From contig CANKXJ010000042.1 in assembly GCA_947487595.1 (NCBI GenBank), positions 1-6,643 on the forward strand: a stretch of 6,643 bases of DNA, read 5' to 3'. Origin of the DNA: Actinomycetota bacterium (GTDB lineage Bacteria > Actinomycetota > Actinomycetes > Nanopelagicales > Nanopelagicaceae). The notes under the pieces were generated by a model. That model was not told where the DNA came from. It saw only the letters and a program-made list of their open reading frames with translations, and searched no databases. Below, piece after piece: positions 1 to 6,148 of the stretch (within the stretch, counting starts at the first letter, position 1; each line of letters opens with the position of its first letter). The position numbers and the translations under genes were made by a program.

Positions 1-965
1 GGGATGTAACACTTCCTGCATATCGTGGAGATGCTGTGAACGGCATTGAATTTACCGAAAGTTCTCGCACACCAGATCCTCATCGTTTAGTTCGTGTTTA
101 CAACACATCAGCTTCAACTTTGAACTTGGTACGTGCCTTCACGCAAGGTGGCTTTGCTGATCTTCGCCAGGTGCATGAGTGGAACAAGGGCTTCATCCGC
201 GATTCATCAGTGGGGGAGCGCTATGAAAAGATGGCTAATGAAATTGGCCGTGCGCTTTCATTTATGCAATCAGCAGGAGTTGATCCTGAGTCATTTAAAT
301 CTGTTGATTTCTTCTCAAGCCATGAAGCTTTGATTCTTGAATACGAGAAGGCGCTCACACGTATCGATTCACGTACGGGAAATCCATATGATGTATCAGG
401 TCACTTCATCTGGATCGGTGAGCGCACACGTCAATTAGATGGTGCTCATGTTGATTTTGCATCCAAGGTTAGAAATCCCATTGGCATCAAGCTTGGACCT
501 AAGTCCACTGTCAATGACGCGCTGGCCTTAATCGACAAGTTAGATCCAAATCGTGAGCCAGGCCGTATTACTTTTATTACACGTATGGGTGCAGGAAAGA
601 TTCGCGAAGCCCTACCTGCTCTAGTTGATGGCGTTACTAAATCTGGTGCAAAGGTTTTGTGGGTTTGCGATCCAATGCATGGCAATACATATGAGGCACC
701 AACTGGCTTTAAGACCCGTAAATTTGATGATGTTATGGATGAAGTAAAGGGATTCTTTGAAGTCCACAAAGCACTCGGAACTCATCCAGGCGGAATCCAT
801 ATCGAACTCACCGGTGATGATGTCACTGAGTGCGTTGGTGGTGGCGAGCAGATTTCACATGAGGATCTGGCTTCACGCTATGAGACTGCATGCGATCCGC
901 GCCTGAACCACTCTCAGTCTCTAGAGCTAGCCTTCCTAGTTGCTGAGATGTTGCGCGACCGCTAA
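1..965 (+). CDS. aroG: Class II 3-deoxy-D-arabino-heptulosonate 7-phosphate (DAHP) synthase, 5'-truncated by window edge
   Basis: Condenses phosphoenolpyruvate and erythrose 4-phosphate to DAHP, the first cytosolic step of the shikimate pathway to aromatic amino acids. The open frame runs from the window edge (first full codon at 3) to TAA at 963-965, about 320 residues. The GTG at 36 is an internal valine, because the reading LPAYRGDAVNG across it is a conserved family segment. Against the roughly 460 residues of the M. tuberculosis enzyme, about 140 N-terminal residues, including the metal-binding cysteine, lie outside. Family active-site pieces seen: GERTR (417-431), GIKLGP with PEP-contact lysine (489-491), RMGAGKI arginine (582-584), and metal ligands His in DPMHGNT (678-680), Glu in HIELTGDD (804-806) and Asp in CDPRLNHSQ (894-896). 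It is the type II form typical of actinobacteria and plants, not the E. coli type I enzyme. No frameshift is visible. Confidence 0.96.
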   Translation, partial: DVTLPAYRGDAVNGIEFTESSRTPDPHRLVRVYNTSASTLNLVRAFTQGGFADLRQVHEWNKGFIRDSSVGERYEKMANEIGRALSFMQSAGVDPESFKSVDFFSSHEALILEYEKALTRIDSRTGNPYDVSGHFIWIGERTRQLDGAHVDFASKVRNPIGIKLGPKSTVNDALALIDKLDPNREPGRITFITRMGAGKIREALPALVDGVTKSGAKVLWVCDPMHGNTYEAPTGFKTRKFDDVMDEVKGFFEVHKALGTHPGGIHIELTGDDVTECVGGGEQISHEDLASRYETACDPRLNHSQSLELAFLVAEMLRDR

Positions 966-968
966 TTT
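940..968 (+). promoter_or_regulatory. Candidate leaderless promoter for ogt inside the end of aroG
   Basis: TTGCTG at 940-945 could be a -35 element and TAATTT at 963-968 a -10 element (TANNNT), with a 17-nt spacer. Only 7 nt (TCTCCTT) separate the hexamer from the GTG at 976, so transcription would begin at or next to the start codon. The hexamer includes the aroG stop codon. No Shine-Dalgarno sequence is present. The -35 match is only three of six, and read-through from aroG remains possible. Confidence 0.35.
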
Positions 969-975
969 TCTCCTT

Positions 976-1449
976 GTGACGTTTTTAATAACTACCCATA
1001 AGACACCTGTGGGAAATCTGAATCTTCTAGCTGATGATCAGATTTTAATTGGTGCAAACCTTTCAACGATTAGTGCCTTTAAAGCTGGCAAAGATATAAA
1101 GATTGTTAAATCCATTCCCGTGATTAGTGATTTAATCAATGATTATTTTGATGGTGATATCAGCGCAATCAACGGAATTAAAGTCAGCCAACCAGGTGCT
1201 CCATTTTCACAAGCTGCATGGAAGGCCATGCGCAAGATCTCTGGCGGCAAAGTTCTCTCGTATTCAGATATTGCCGAGCGCGCTGGATCTGCAGCGGCAG
1301 TGCGCGCAGCAGGAAGTGCATGTGCCAATAACGCCATTATGTTGGTTGTTCCATGCCATCGCGTTGTTAAGACTGGGGGAGCGCTAGGAAATTATGCTTA
1401 CGGAGTTAATAAGAAAGAGTGGCTATTACGCCACGAGGGCTACCTTTAA
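976..1449 (+). CDS. ogt: Methylated-DNA--protein-cysteine methyltransferase (O6-alkylguanine repair)
   Basis: Suicidal repair protein that moves an alkyl group from O6-methylguanine (or O4-methylthymine) in DNA to its own cysteine. With the GTG start at 976 it has 157 residues, the usual size of a two-domain Ogt/MGMT. It begins MTFLITTHKTPVGNLNL, matching the typical N-terminus of the family. A TTG start at 940 would add 12 residues inside aroG and fits less well. The C-terminal DNA-binding domain carries the arginine finger in AVRAAGSACANN (Arg110) and the active site PCHRV with acceptor Cys127. It ends with the family block GNYAYGVNKKEWLLRHEG (Glu154). The N-terminal domain is poorly conserved, as is normal. 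It starts 10 nt after aroG without a Shine-Dalgarno sequence, so it may be leaderless or read through from aroG. Its 3' end overlaps ltaE on the other strand by 24 nt. It lacks an Ada-type regulatory domain. Confidence 0.93.
   Translation: MTFLITTHKTPVGNLNLLADDQILIGANLSTISAFKAGKDIKIVKSIPVISDLINDYFDGDISAINGIKVSQPGAPFSQAAWKAMRKISGGKVLSYSDIAERAGSAAAVRAAGSACANNAIMLVVPCHRVVKTGGALGNYAYGVNKKEWLLRHEGYL
1426..1449. other. Tail-to-tail overlap of ogt and ltaE coding ends
   Basis: The last codons of ogt (plus strand, TAA at 1447-1449) are also the last codons of ltaE (minus strand, TAA read at 1428-1426). Both reading frames have conserved cores close to their ends, so both stops look genuine. There is no space for a terminator between the genes, and no GC-rich hairpin with a T-run is visible within the first tens of bases past either stop. 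Confidence 0.9.
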
Positions 1450-2460
1450 AATCTCAATAGCTTCTTTGCATTGAGCATCATCAAAATCTAAGTGAGTTAC
1501 AAGGCGTGCATATTTTGGACCTAGCGCGCTAATCCATAAACCTTTTTCGCGACATCGTATCGCTAGCTCTGCAGCTGTTATTGGAAGGTGAGCTAGATCT
1601 AATCCCACGATATTTGTTTGAACAGTTGCTGGGTCAATGAGTGAAGAATCTACGGCTGCAATTGCAACTGCAATCTCTTTTGCGCGGCGATGATCTTCAG
1701 CCAAGCGATTGATGTTGTTATCGAGAGCGTAGTGAGCACCAGCTGCCAGCAATCCCACTTGTCGCATTCCTGCCCCGTAACGCTTGCGCCATACGCGCGC
1801 CTTAGCAACGCGCTCCTTAGTTGAAAGCATCACTGAACCAATGGGTGCACCTAGGCCTTTAGATAAACAGACGCTGATGGTGTCAAAGTATTTTCCGTAG
1901 TCGCTAAATGAGACACCACTTGCAACGTGCGCGTTCCAAATACGGGCTCCATCTAAGTGAAGGGCTAATCCCATTGCATCTGCGCCTTTGCGCAGGGCCT
2001 TAATTTCATCAAGTGGTTGCACAGTTCCGCCACCAAAGTTGTGGGTGTTTTCAACAGCAATTGCAGTAGTTGAAACTAGATAGGGGCCAGAATCTGGGCG
2101 GGCAATTTCAAGTGCCTCAGCAGCCTTTAGAAGTCCATGAGTAGCTGGCCATGTGCGGGTAGTAATACCGCTAAAGACTGCCGCTGCGCCAAGTTCTGCG
2201 CGAACGATGTGTGAATTTGTCTCGGCAATAATCTCTTCGCCAGGATTAACCAACATACGAATTGCTAATTGATTAGCAAGAGAGCCTGTTGGTGTGAAGA
2301 GACCTGCCTCTTTGCCAAAGAGTGCAGCTACACGCTCTTCAAGAGAGTTAACGGTTGGATCATCGCTATAAACATCATCGCCAACCGGTGCTGAAGCAAT
2401 TGCATCACGCATCGCTTGTGATGGGCGGGTGACTGTGTCTGAGCGAAGATCGATTGCCAT
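1426..2460 (-). CDS. ltaE: Low-specificity L-threonine aldolase (PLP-dependent)
   Basis: Cytosolic PLP enzyme of fold type I that cleaves L-threonine or L-allo-threonine to glycine and acetaldehyde, and may act on other beta-hydroxy amino acids. Starting at the ATG at 2460 it has 344 residues, normal for the family, and begins with the signature IDLRSDTVTRP (residues 3-13). Other conserved parts are VGDDVYSDDPTVN (26-38), FTPTGSLANQLA (55-66), NSHI with His83 that stacks on PLP in homologues, ENTHNFGGG (137-145), HLDGARIWNA (168-177, Asp170 for the pyridine nitrogen) and SKGLGAPIGS, where Lys201 forms the Schiff base. A TTG at 2493 would add 11 residues and overlap eamA. The ATG is preferred because it opens the conserved block and follows a weak TAGG ribosome site. 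It lies 10 nt after eamA, so it is the last gene of the minus-strand unit. Beta-eliminating lyase relatives are possible, but these motifs fit threonine aldolase best. Confidence 0.93.
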   Translation of the reverse strand: MAIDLRSDTVTRPSQAMRDAIASAPVGDDVYSDDPTVNSLEERVAALFGKEAGLFTPTGSLANQLAIRMLVNPGEEIIAETNSHIVRAELGAAAVFSGITTRTWPATHGLLKAAEALEIARPDSGPYLVSTTAIAVENTHNFGGGTVQPLDEIKALRKGADAMGLALHLDGARIWNAHVASGVSFSDYGKYFDTISVCLSKGLGAPIGSVMLSTKERVAKARVWRKRYGAGMRQVGLLAAGAHYALDNNINRLAEDHRRAKEIAVAIAAVDSSLIDPATVQTNIVGLDLAHLPITAAELAIRCREKGLWISALGPKYARLVTHLDFDDAQCKEAIEILKVALVA

Positions 2461-2470
2461 AGAAGCGAGC

Positions 2471-3337
2471 CTACTTTGATTCTTTGATAACAATCAAATA
2501 CATAGCAGTCACAACAAGGATTCCACCGAGCGCACTCTGCAAAGTTAACCGCTCTCCACCAAAGATGATTGCAAAGACTGCGGCAAATACAACTTCCATC
2601 GTCAAAATGACCGCTACTTTAGTTGGGCTCATATGCGCTTGGGCCCACGTCTGAATGATGAAGGCAATTGCAGTTGCAAAGACTGCCGTGAATATGACAA
2701 CACCCCACACACTTGTATCAGGCGGCGGTGAATAACCTTCTGGAATTGATGCGATGCCAGCGAGCAGAGCACACATAAATAGCTGTACCACCGTCATGGC
2801 ATAAACATCTCGGCCCGAGCTCCACTTGCTCAAGGCAATGATGTGGCAGGCATAAAAGATTGCACTAATAAAGACTAGAAGTTCACCGATTCCTACAGAA
2901 AATCCATGTATTGATAAGAAGCCAAGGCCAACAGTTGCAACTGCGATGCAGCTCCAAGTGAATCTATTAATCTTCTCTTTCAAAAATAACCAGGCAAAGA
3001 GTGGAGTGAGAACTACATAAAGTCCGGTGACAAAACCCGTAATTGCAGCTCCGGTGCGGGCAAGTCCAAGTGTTTGGAAGATGTAACCGAAGCCCAAGAA
3101 AACACCGGCAGATCCAGCACGAAGTAGGAGATCCTTATTGAGCAGTTTTAGAACTTGTGGGCGAATGAGCACCATAACAATTGTTCCGAGTAAGAATCTG
3201 GTGAAAAGAAAATTGTTAACGCTCTGTCGCTGAATTGCATCCTTCATGATCACAAAAGCCCAGCCCCAAGCCATCGCAACGGTGAGAAGGGCCCACGGGG
3301 CCAGCTTCATCTTGAATAAATGTTTTGCTTCACTCAC
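2471..3337 (-). CDS. EamA/DMT-superfamily transporter (RhaT/YdcZ-like exporter)
   Basis: Integral membrane protein of the drug/metabolite transporter superfamily, whose members mostly export amino acids or other small metabolites; the substrate cannot be read from sequence. It has 288 residues and about ten hydrophobic segments (roughly 13-31, 42-58, 74-90, 97-119, 127-144, 150-170, 178-197, 210-230, 240-260, 268-285), arranged as two EamA repeats. Each repeat ends in the family pattern of a helix followed by a charged turn: FAWLFLKEKI after helix 4 and FAIIFGGERL after helix 9. The start is GTG at 3337, which shares GTGA with the nfo stop and so points to translational coupling. An ATG at 3310 would shorten it by nine residues and still leave all helices. 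ltaE follows 10 nt downstream, which makes export of threonine, glycine or a related compound an attractive but unproven guess. Confidence 0.9.
   Translation of the reverse strand: MSEAKHLFKMKLAPWALLTVAMAWGWAFVIMKDAIQRQSVNNFLFTRFLLGTIVMVLIRPQVLKLLNKDLLLRAGSAGVFLGFGYIFQTLGLARTGAAITGFVTGLYVVLTPLFAWLFLKEKINRFTWSCIAVATVGLGFLSIHGFSVGIGELLVFISAIFYACHIIALSKWSSGRDVYAMTVVQLFMCALLAGIASIPEGYSPPPDTSVWGVVIFTAVFATAIAFIIQTWAQAHMSPTKVAVILTMEVVFAAVFAIIFGGERLTLQSALGGILVVTAMYLIVIKESK
2483..2498 (-). other. Weak hairpin before ltaE
   Basis: On the minus strand TTTGAT and ATCAAA form a 6-bp AT-rich stem with a 4-nt loop at the end of eamA, about 23 nt before the ltaE ATG. A second ATCAAA copy follows at 2475-2480 and could pair instead. 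The stem is too weak to be a terminator. It might affect access to the ltaE ribosome site, or may be chance. Confidence 0.25.
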
Positions 3338-4203
3338 TTTTTATCTCGTAGCTTCTTCAGTAGCGCAACTTCAGGCTTGTGTTTTTCCTCCATGCCCGGT
3401 GTTTCAAGAATTAATGGTGCGTTAGCAATAGCTGGGTGAGCAAGAAGTTCAGCAAATGGTTCTATACCTATATGTCCATCACCTATGTTTTGGTGGCGAT
3501 CTTTTAGTGCTCCGCACACATCCATTGAATCATTGGCATGGACTAACTGGAAACGCTCTACGCCAGCGATTTGAACAAGAAGATCAATAGTGGCGCTCAT
3601 GCCACCCTTCACAGAAATATCGTGACCTGCAGCAAATACGTGGCAAGTATCAAGACAGATGGCAACCTTTGGGTGGTACTCCAAAGCTTTGAGATAGTTT
3701 TCTAAATCATCTAGCTTCTTTACCAATGATTGGCCTTGACCTGCAGTAGGTTCTAATAACAAGTAAGGAGCATCATCTGGAAGCGCGTTAAGGATTGGCA
3801 TCATGCCTTCATGAATCTGCTTCCATGCTTTTTCAACGTGGTTTACATCCACCGCAGAGCCAGTATGAATAACTGCGCCTAGTGCTCCAATATCTGCAGC
3901 GCGCTGGAGAGAATATTTAGTAGAAGCTAAAGAGTTGAGGTAGGTGGCTTCGGTAGGTGAACCTAAGTTAATAAGAAATGGAGCATGAACATATGTTTCA
4001 AGATCCATATCAGCAGCTTTGATTTTGTAAGCCTCATCCAGTTCAGGCTTTGCTGCTGGCATTGCCCACATACGTGGACTTGATGCAAAAACTTGAATTG
4101 CACTTGCACCGATTTCTTGGGCATATTCAATGGAGCGCTTTGCCATTCCGCCAGTAGTTGGGACGTGGGCACCAATACGTGGCTTCTTGGACTCCTGTGG
4201 CAT
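3334..4203 (-). CDS. nfo: Endonuclease IV (AP endonuclease, base excision repair)
   Basis: Zinc-dependent TIM-barrel nuclease that cuts DNA 5' of abasic sites and removes 3'-blocking groups in base excision repair. It has 289 residues, close to the E. coli protein (285), and starts at the ATG at 4203. All nine metal ligands of the family are present: His73 (YVHAP), His113 (VIHTG), Glu151 (LLEPTAGQG), Asp185 and His188 (CLDTCH), His222 (VHANDS), Asp235 and His237 (KDRHQNIGDGHIG) and Glu267 (ILETPG). The three usual signatures of AP endonuclease family 2 are therefore intact and the enzyme should be active. The N-terminal block IGAHVPTTGGM is also typical. The gene starts 4 nt after the pknL stop, and its own TGA overlaps the GTG of eamA, so it is embedded in the operon. 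No strong Shine-Dalgarno is seen; translation is probably coupled to pknL. Confidence 0.96.
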   Translation of the reverse strand: MPQESKKPRIGAHVPTTGGMAKRSIEYAQEIGASAIQVFASSPRMWAMPAAKPELDEAYKIKAADMDLETYVHAPFLINLGSPTEATYLNSLASTKYSLQRAADIGALGAVIHTGSAVDVNHVEKAWKQIHEGMMPILNALPDDAPYLLLEPTAGQGQSLVKKLDDLENYLKALEYHPKVAICLDTCHVFAAGHDISVKGGMSATIDLLVQIAGVERFQLVHANDSMDVCGALKDRHQNIGDGHIGIEPFAELLAHPAIANAPLILETPGMEEKHKPEVALLKKLRDKK

Positions 4204-4207
4204 TGGC

Positions 4208-4221
4208 TTACCCTACGGTAA
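4208..4221 (-). other. Small stem-loop at the pknL stop / nfo start junction
   Basis: On the minus strand TTACC and GGTAA form a 5-bp stem with the loop GTAG. The 3' arm contains the pknL stop codon, and the nfo ATG begins 4 nt later. The only purine-rich stretch that could serve nfo as a ribosome site (GTAGGG) is within this hairpin, so a ribosome finishing pknL would open it. This is suggestive of coupling but the stem is short. Confidence 0.3.
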
Positions 4222-6109
4222 TAGTGACTGTGCTGCCACGTTTAACTTTTGTGCCCACCTTTGGAGAGATATTTGTAACCTTCTTAACCTTCTTAGTTCC
4301 CAATTTCTTGACTACAACCTTGAGCTGCAGATCCTGCAACGCCTGCGTTGCTTTGAGTTGATCTAATGAAAAGACGTTAGGGATAAATACATACTGTGAA
4401 CCCTTAGAGATAACTAGTGTCACAGTTGAGCCCTTGGGTGCCACATCAACACCATTTGGACTTTGAGAAACAACAACACCTGATAAAACCTTTTCATTAA
4501 AGGCATAAGTCGATTCAACATTAAAACCCAGATCATTTAACTCATTAAGCGCTTGTTCACCACTCTTACCTGAATAAGAGGTAAGTGCCACAGTCTCAAC
4601 ACCTTTACTAATGACAAGTGAGACTGGAGTATCCCGCTTAACTTCTGTACCAGATTCAGGGGATGCAGAGATGACAAAACCTTTAGGGATATCTTTGTTA
4701 AAACGTTCAGTATTTGCGCCAACTATCAATGGGAATTTCTCGAGAGCAGTTGTGGCAGCCTCTGGAGTAAGTCCTGTAACTGAAGGGATGATGTATCGCT
4801 CCGGGCCTTTTGAAATAATTAACTTAACTTGCCCGCCTGCTTCCACGCGTCCACCACCTGGGGGATCTGTTTCAATGATGGCACCTTTAGCAATATCTTC
4901 ATCGAAGCGCTTTTCTAAAATGGCTGTGGTTAAACCAAGAGGTGAAAGGGTTGAAATTGCTTCGTCATACGTGCCACCGACTACCGATGGCACAACGACA
5001 CGTGAACCTGGTCCAACTAATGTGTACCAACCGCCAATACCAAGGGCTATGGCAAGAATGATTGCAACTTTACGGTTGCGGCGCACGCGCTTGCTGGCCT
5101 TGTTTTTCTTTTCCTTTGCAGCTTTAATCTCTTGGGCAGTTTCTTTTACTTCAATACTCTCTTCTTTTTCTTCCTCAACCGCCTTCTTCACTTTGCCACG
5201 TGGCTTTTCTTTAATCGGCTCAACTGGAAGATCAAGAGATAACTTCATCTGATTGGTTTTAGGATCAATCTCGTTCTGGATAGATTCCAAAGCCTTTAGG
5301 AAATCACCAGCTGTGCGCGGGCGTTTATCTGGATCACGGTTGGTGGCTTGAAGAACCAATTCATCTAAGGCTTCAGGAATCTCTTTTCGCTTAGTGCGAA
5401 GTGATGGAATCTCTTGATTAACGTGCATGTAGGCGATTTGAATGGGGGAGTCTGCTTGGAAAGGTTTCTCACCTGTAAGCATTTCAAATGCCACGATGCC
5501 AACGGCATAAACATCACTTCTTGAATCTGCAACACCTCGTTGTACTTGTTCAGGCGAGAGATATGAAACAGATCCCAAAATGACACTTGATTCAGCCGTC
5601 ATAGTTGAACCAATGATTTCACCGCGAGCTAAACCAAAATCTGCAATCTTTACGCGACCCTCTTTTGAAATCAAAATGTTTTCAGGCTTCATGTCACGGT
5701 GGACAATTCCCAAATCATGGGCAGCAGCAAGTGCGCTAAGAATAGGAGTGAGGTAGTTAATTGCATCTTTAATTTCAAATCTTCCACGCTCATTCAAATA
5801 TTCACGAAGAGTATGACCTTCAATCAACTCCATAACAATAAAGACGGCAGGAACTCCGTTTTGATTCCACCCTTGGTCCTGCACAGCAACGATGTTGGGG
5901 TGTGAAAGTGCAGCAGCAGCTTTAGCTTCTCTAATGAAACGGTTAACGAACGCTTCATCTTGGGCTAAATGCGGATGCATAATCTTTACTGCAACTTTTC
6001 GATCTAAACGGGTATCGAGAGCCTCATAGACGCTGGCCATTCCACCATTGGCAACCTGGCGGGTGAGTTGATAGCGCCCATCAATGAGCTCACCCGATAG
6101 ATCTGACAT
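4208..6109 (-). CDS. pknL: PknL-like transmembrane Ser/Thr protein kinase with four PASTA domains
   Basis: Hanks-type receptor kinase, 633 residues, sensing cell-wall signals outside and phosphorylating proteins inside. Kinase domain at about 11-272: glycine loop VANGGMASVYEA (19-30, first glycine replaced by Ala20, as in M. tuberculosis PknL), Lys42 (VAVKIM), Glu61, HRDMKPEN (Asp139), DFG (157-159), activation-loop Thr169 and Thr171, and YLSPEQ (183-188). No catalytic residue is missing. A highly charged juxtamembrane stretch (about 296-347) leads to one membrane helix (348-366). Four PASTA repeats follow outside at about 371-435, 437-502, 505-570 and 573-633. The PknL assignment rests on motif style and closeness to aroG; mycobacterial PknL lacks PASTA domains, while the corynebacterial one, as I recall, has them. 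PknB is the alternative, but its usual neighbours (pknA, pbpA, rodA, pstP) are absent. The ATG at 6109 is the only start that keeps the glycine loop. The gene overlaps nothing and is followed 4 nt later by nfo. Confidence 0.92.
   Translation of the reverse strand: MSDLSGELIDGRYQLTRQVANGGMASVYEALDTRLDRKVAVKIMHPHLAQDEAFVNRFIREAKAAAALSHPNIVAVQDQGWNQNGVPAVFIVMELIEGHTLREYLNERGRFEIKDAINYLTPILSALAAAHDLGIVHRDMKPENILISKEGRVKIADFGLARGEIIGSTMTAESSVILGSVSYLSPEQVQRGVADSRSDVYAVGIVAFEMLTGEKPFQADSPIQIAYMHVNQEIPSLRTKRKEIPEALDELVLQATNRDPDKRPRTAGDFLKALESIQNEIDPKTNQMKLSLDLPVEPIKEKPRGKVKKAVEEEKEESIEVKETAQEIKAAKEKKNKASKRVRRNRKVAIILAIALGIGGWYTLVGPGSRVVVPSVVGGTYDEAISTLSPLGLTTAILEKRFDEDIAKGAIIETDPPGGGRVEAGGQVKLIISKGPERYIIPSVTGLTPEAATTALEKFPLIVGANTERFNKDIPKGFVISASPESGTEVKRDTPVSLVISKGVETVALTSYSGKSGEQALNELNDLGFNVESTYAFNEKVLSGVVVSQSPNGVDVAPKGSTVTLVISKGSQYVFIPNVFSLDQLKATQALQDLQLKVVVKKLGTKKVKKVTNISPKVGTKVKRGSTVTITVG
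4211..4999 (-). repeat. Four tandem PASTA repeats in the pknL product
   Basis: Protein-level repeats of about 66 residues, each ending in a strand such as LIISKG, LVISKG, LVISKG or VTITVG. Approximate spans are 4999-4805, 4801-4604, 4597-4400 and 4393-4211. PASTA modules bind muropeptides or lipid II in other kinases. Repeat 3 lacks the opening P-x-V pattern that the other three keep, and repeat 4 is very lysine-rich. The DNA copies are diverged, so this is an old duplication and not a recent nucleotide repeat. Confidence 0.85.
6060..6096 (-). other. Hairpin within codons 5-17 of pknL
   Basis: On the minus strand CGGGTGAG pairs perfectly with CTCACCCG (8 bp, 6096-6089 with 6067-6060). Inside it, after a one-sided 4-nt bulge, TTGAT or its partner ATCAA adds 5 bp (6084-6080 with 6072-6068) around a 7-nt loop. 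The structure covers bases 14-50 of the coding sequence. It could slow or regulate initiation of pknL translation. The encoded residues (SGELIDGRYQLTR) are a normal kinase N-terminus, so the fold might be incidental. Confidence 0.4.
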
Positions 6110-6116
6110 ATGGCCA

Positions 6117-6122
6117 ATTTTA
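6117..6122 (-). promoter_or_regulatory. Candidate -10 element of a leaderless pknL promoter
   Basis: TAAAAT (TANNNT) read on the minus strand ends exactly 7 nt before the pknL ATG, the same spacing as TAATTT before ogt. No Shine-Dalgarno sequence occurs in the 25-nt gap. No good -35 hexamer is visible at 16-18 nt, which weakens the call; actinobacterial promoters often depend mainly on the -10. Confidence 0.35.
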
Positions 6123-6124
6123 GG

Positions 6125-6148
6125 GCTTTAAAGCTTATGAGCTTTGAA
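6125..6148. promoter_or_regulatory. Cluster of AAAGC/GCTTT inverted half-sites upstream of pknL
   Basis: Three half-sites lie together: GCTTT at 6125-6129, AAAGC at 6130-6134 and GCTTT at 6141-6145. The first two make a perfect 10-bp palindrome. The last two form AAAGCT-TATG-AGCTTT, extendable to 9 bp with one mismatch. The cluster spans the stop codon of the upstream P-loop gene and sits just upstream of the candidate pknL -10, a fitting place for an operator. Chance is possible in this AT-rich gap. Confidence 0.3.

Noticed and set aside
36..38. GTG at 36 as the true aroG start
   Set aside because: The frame is open to the window edge and the upstream residues DVTLPAYRGDA match the conserved interior of class II DAHP synthases.
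446..769. 107-codon minus-strand open frame inside aroG
   Set aside because: Antisense to active-site motifs of DAHP synthase; its composition is a shadow of that gene.
1453..1475. CTCAAT...ATTGAG inverted repeat just after the ogt stop, as a possible terminator
   Set aside because: Only 6 AT-rich base pairs with an 11-nt loop, no T-run after it, and it lies inside the ltaE coding sequence.
4130..4366. Plus-strand open frames crossing the nfo/pknL junction
   Set aside because: Both flanking genes are clearly coded on the minus strand; the frames have no family resemblance and no ribosome site I can support.
4611..5252. 213-codon open frame on the plus strand opposite the PASTA and linker region of pknL
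   Set aside because: It lies entirely antisense to a conserved protein, has no recognisable domain, and is explained by the codon pattern of pknL.
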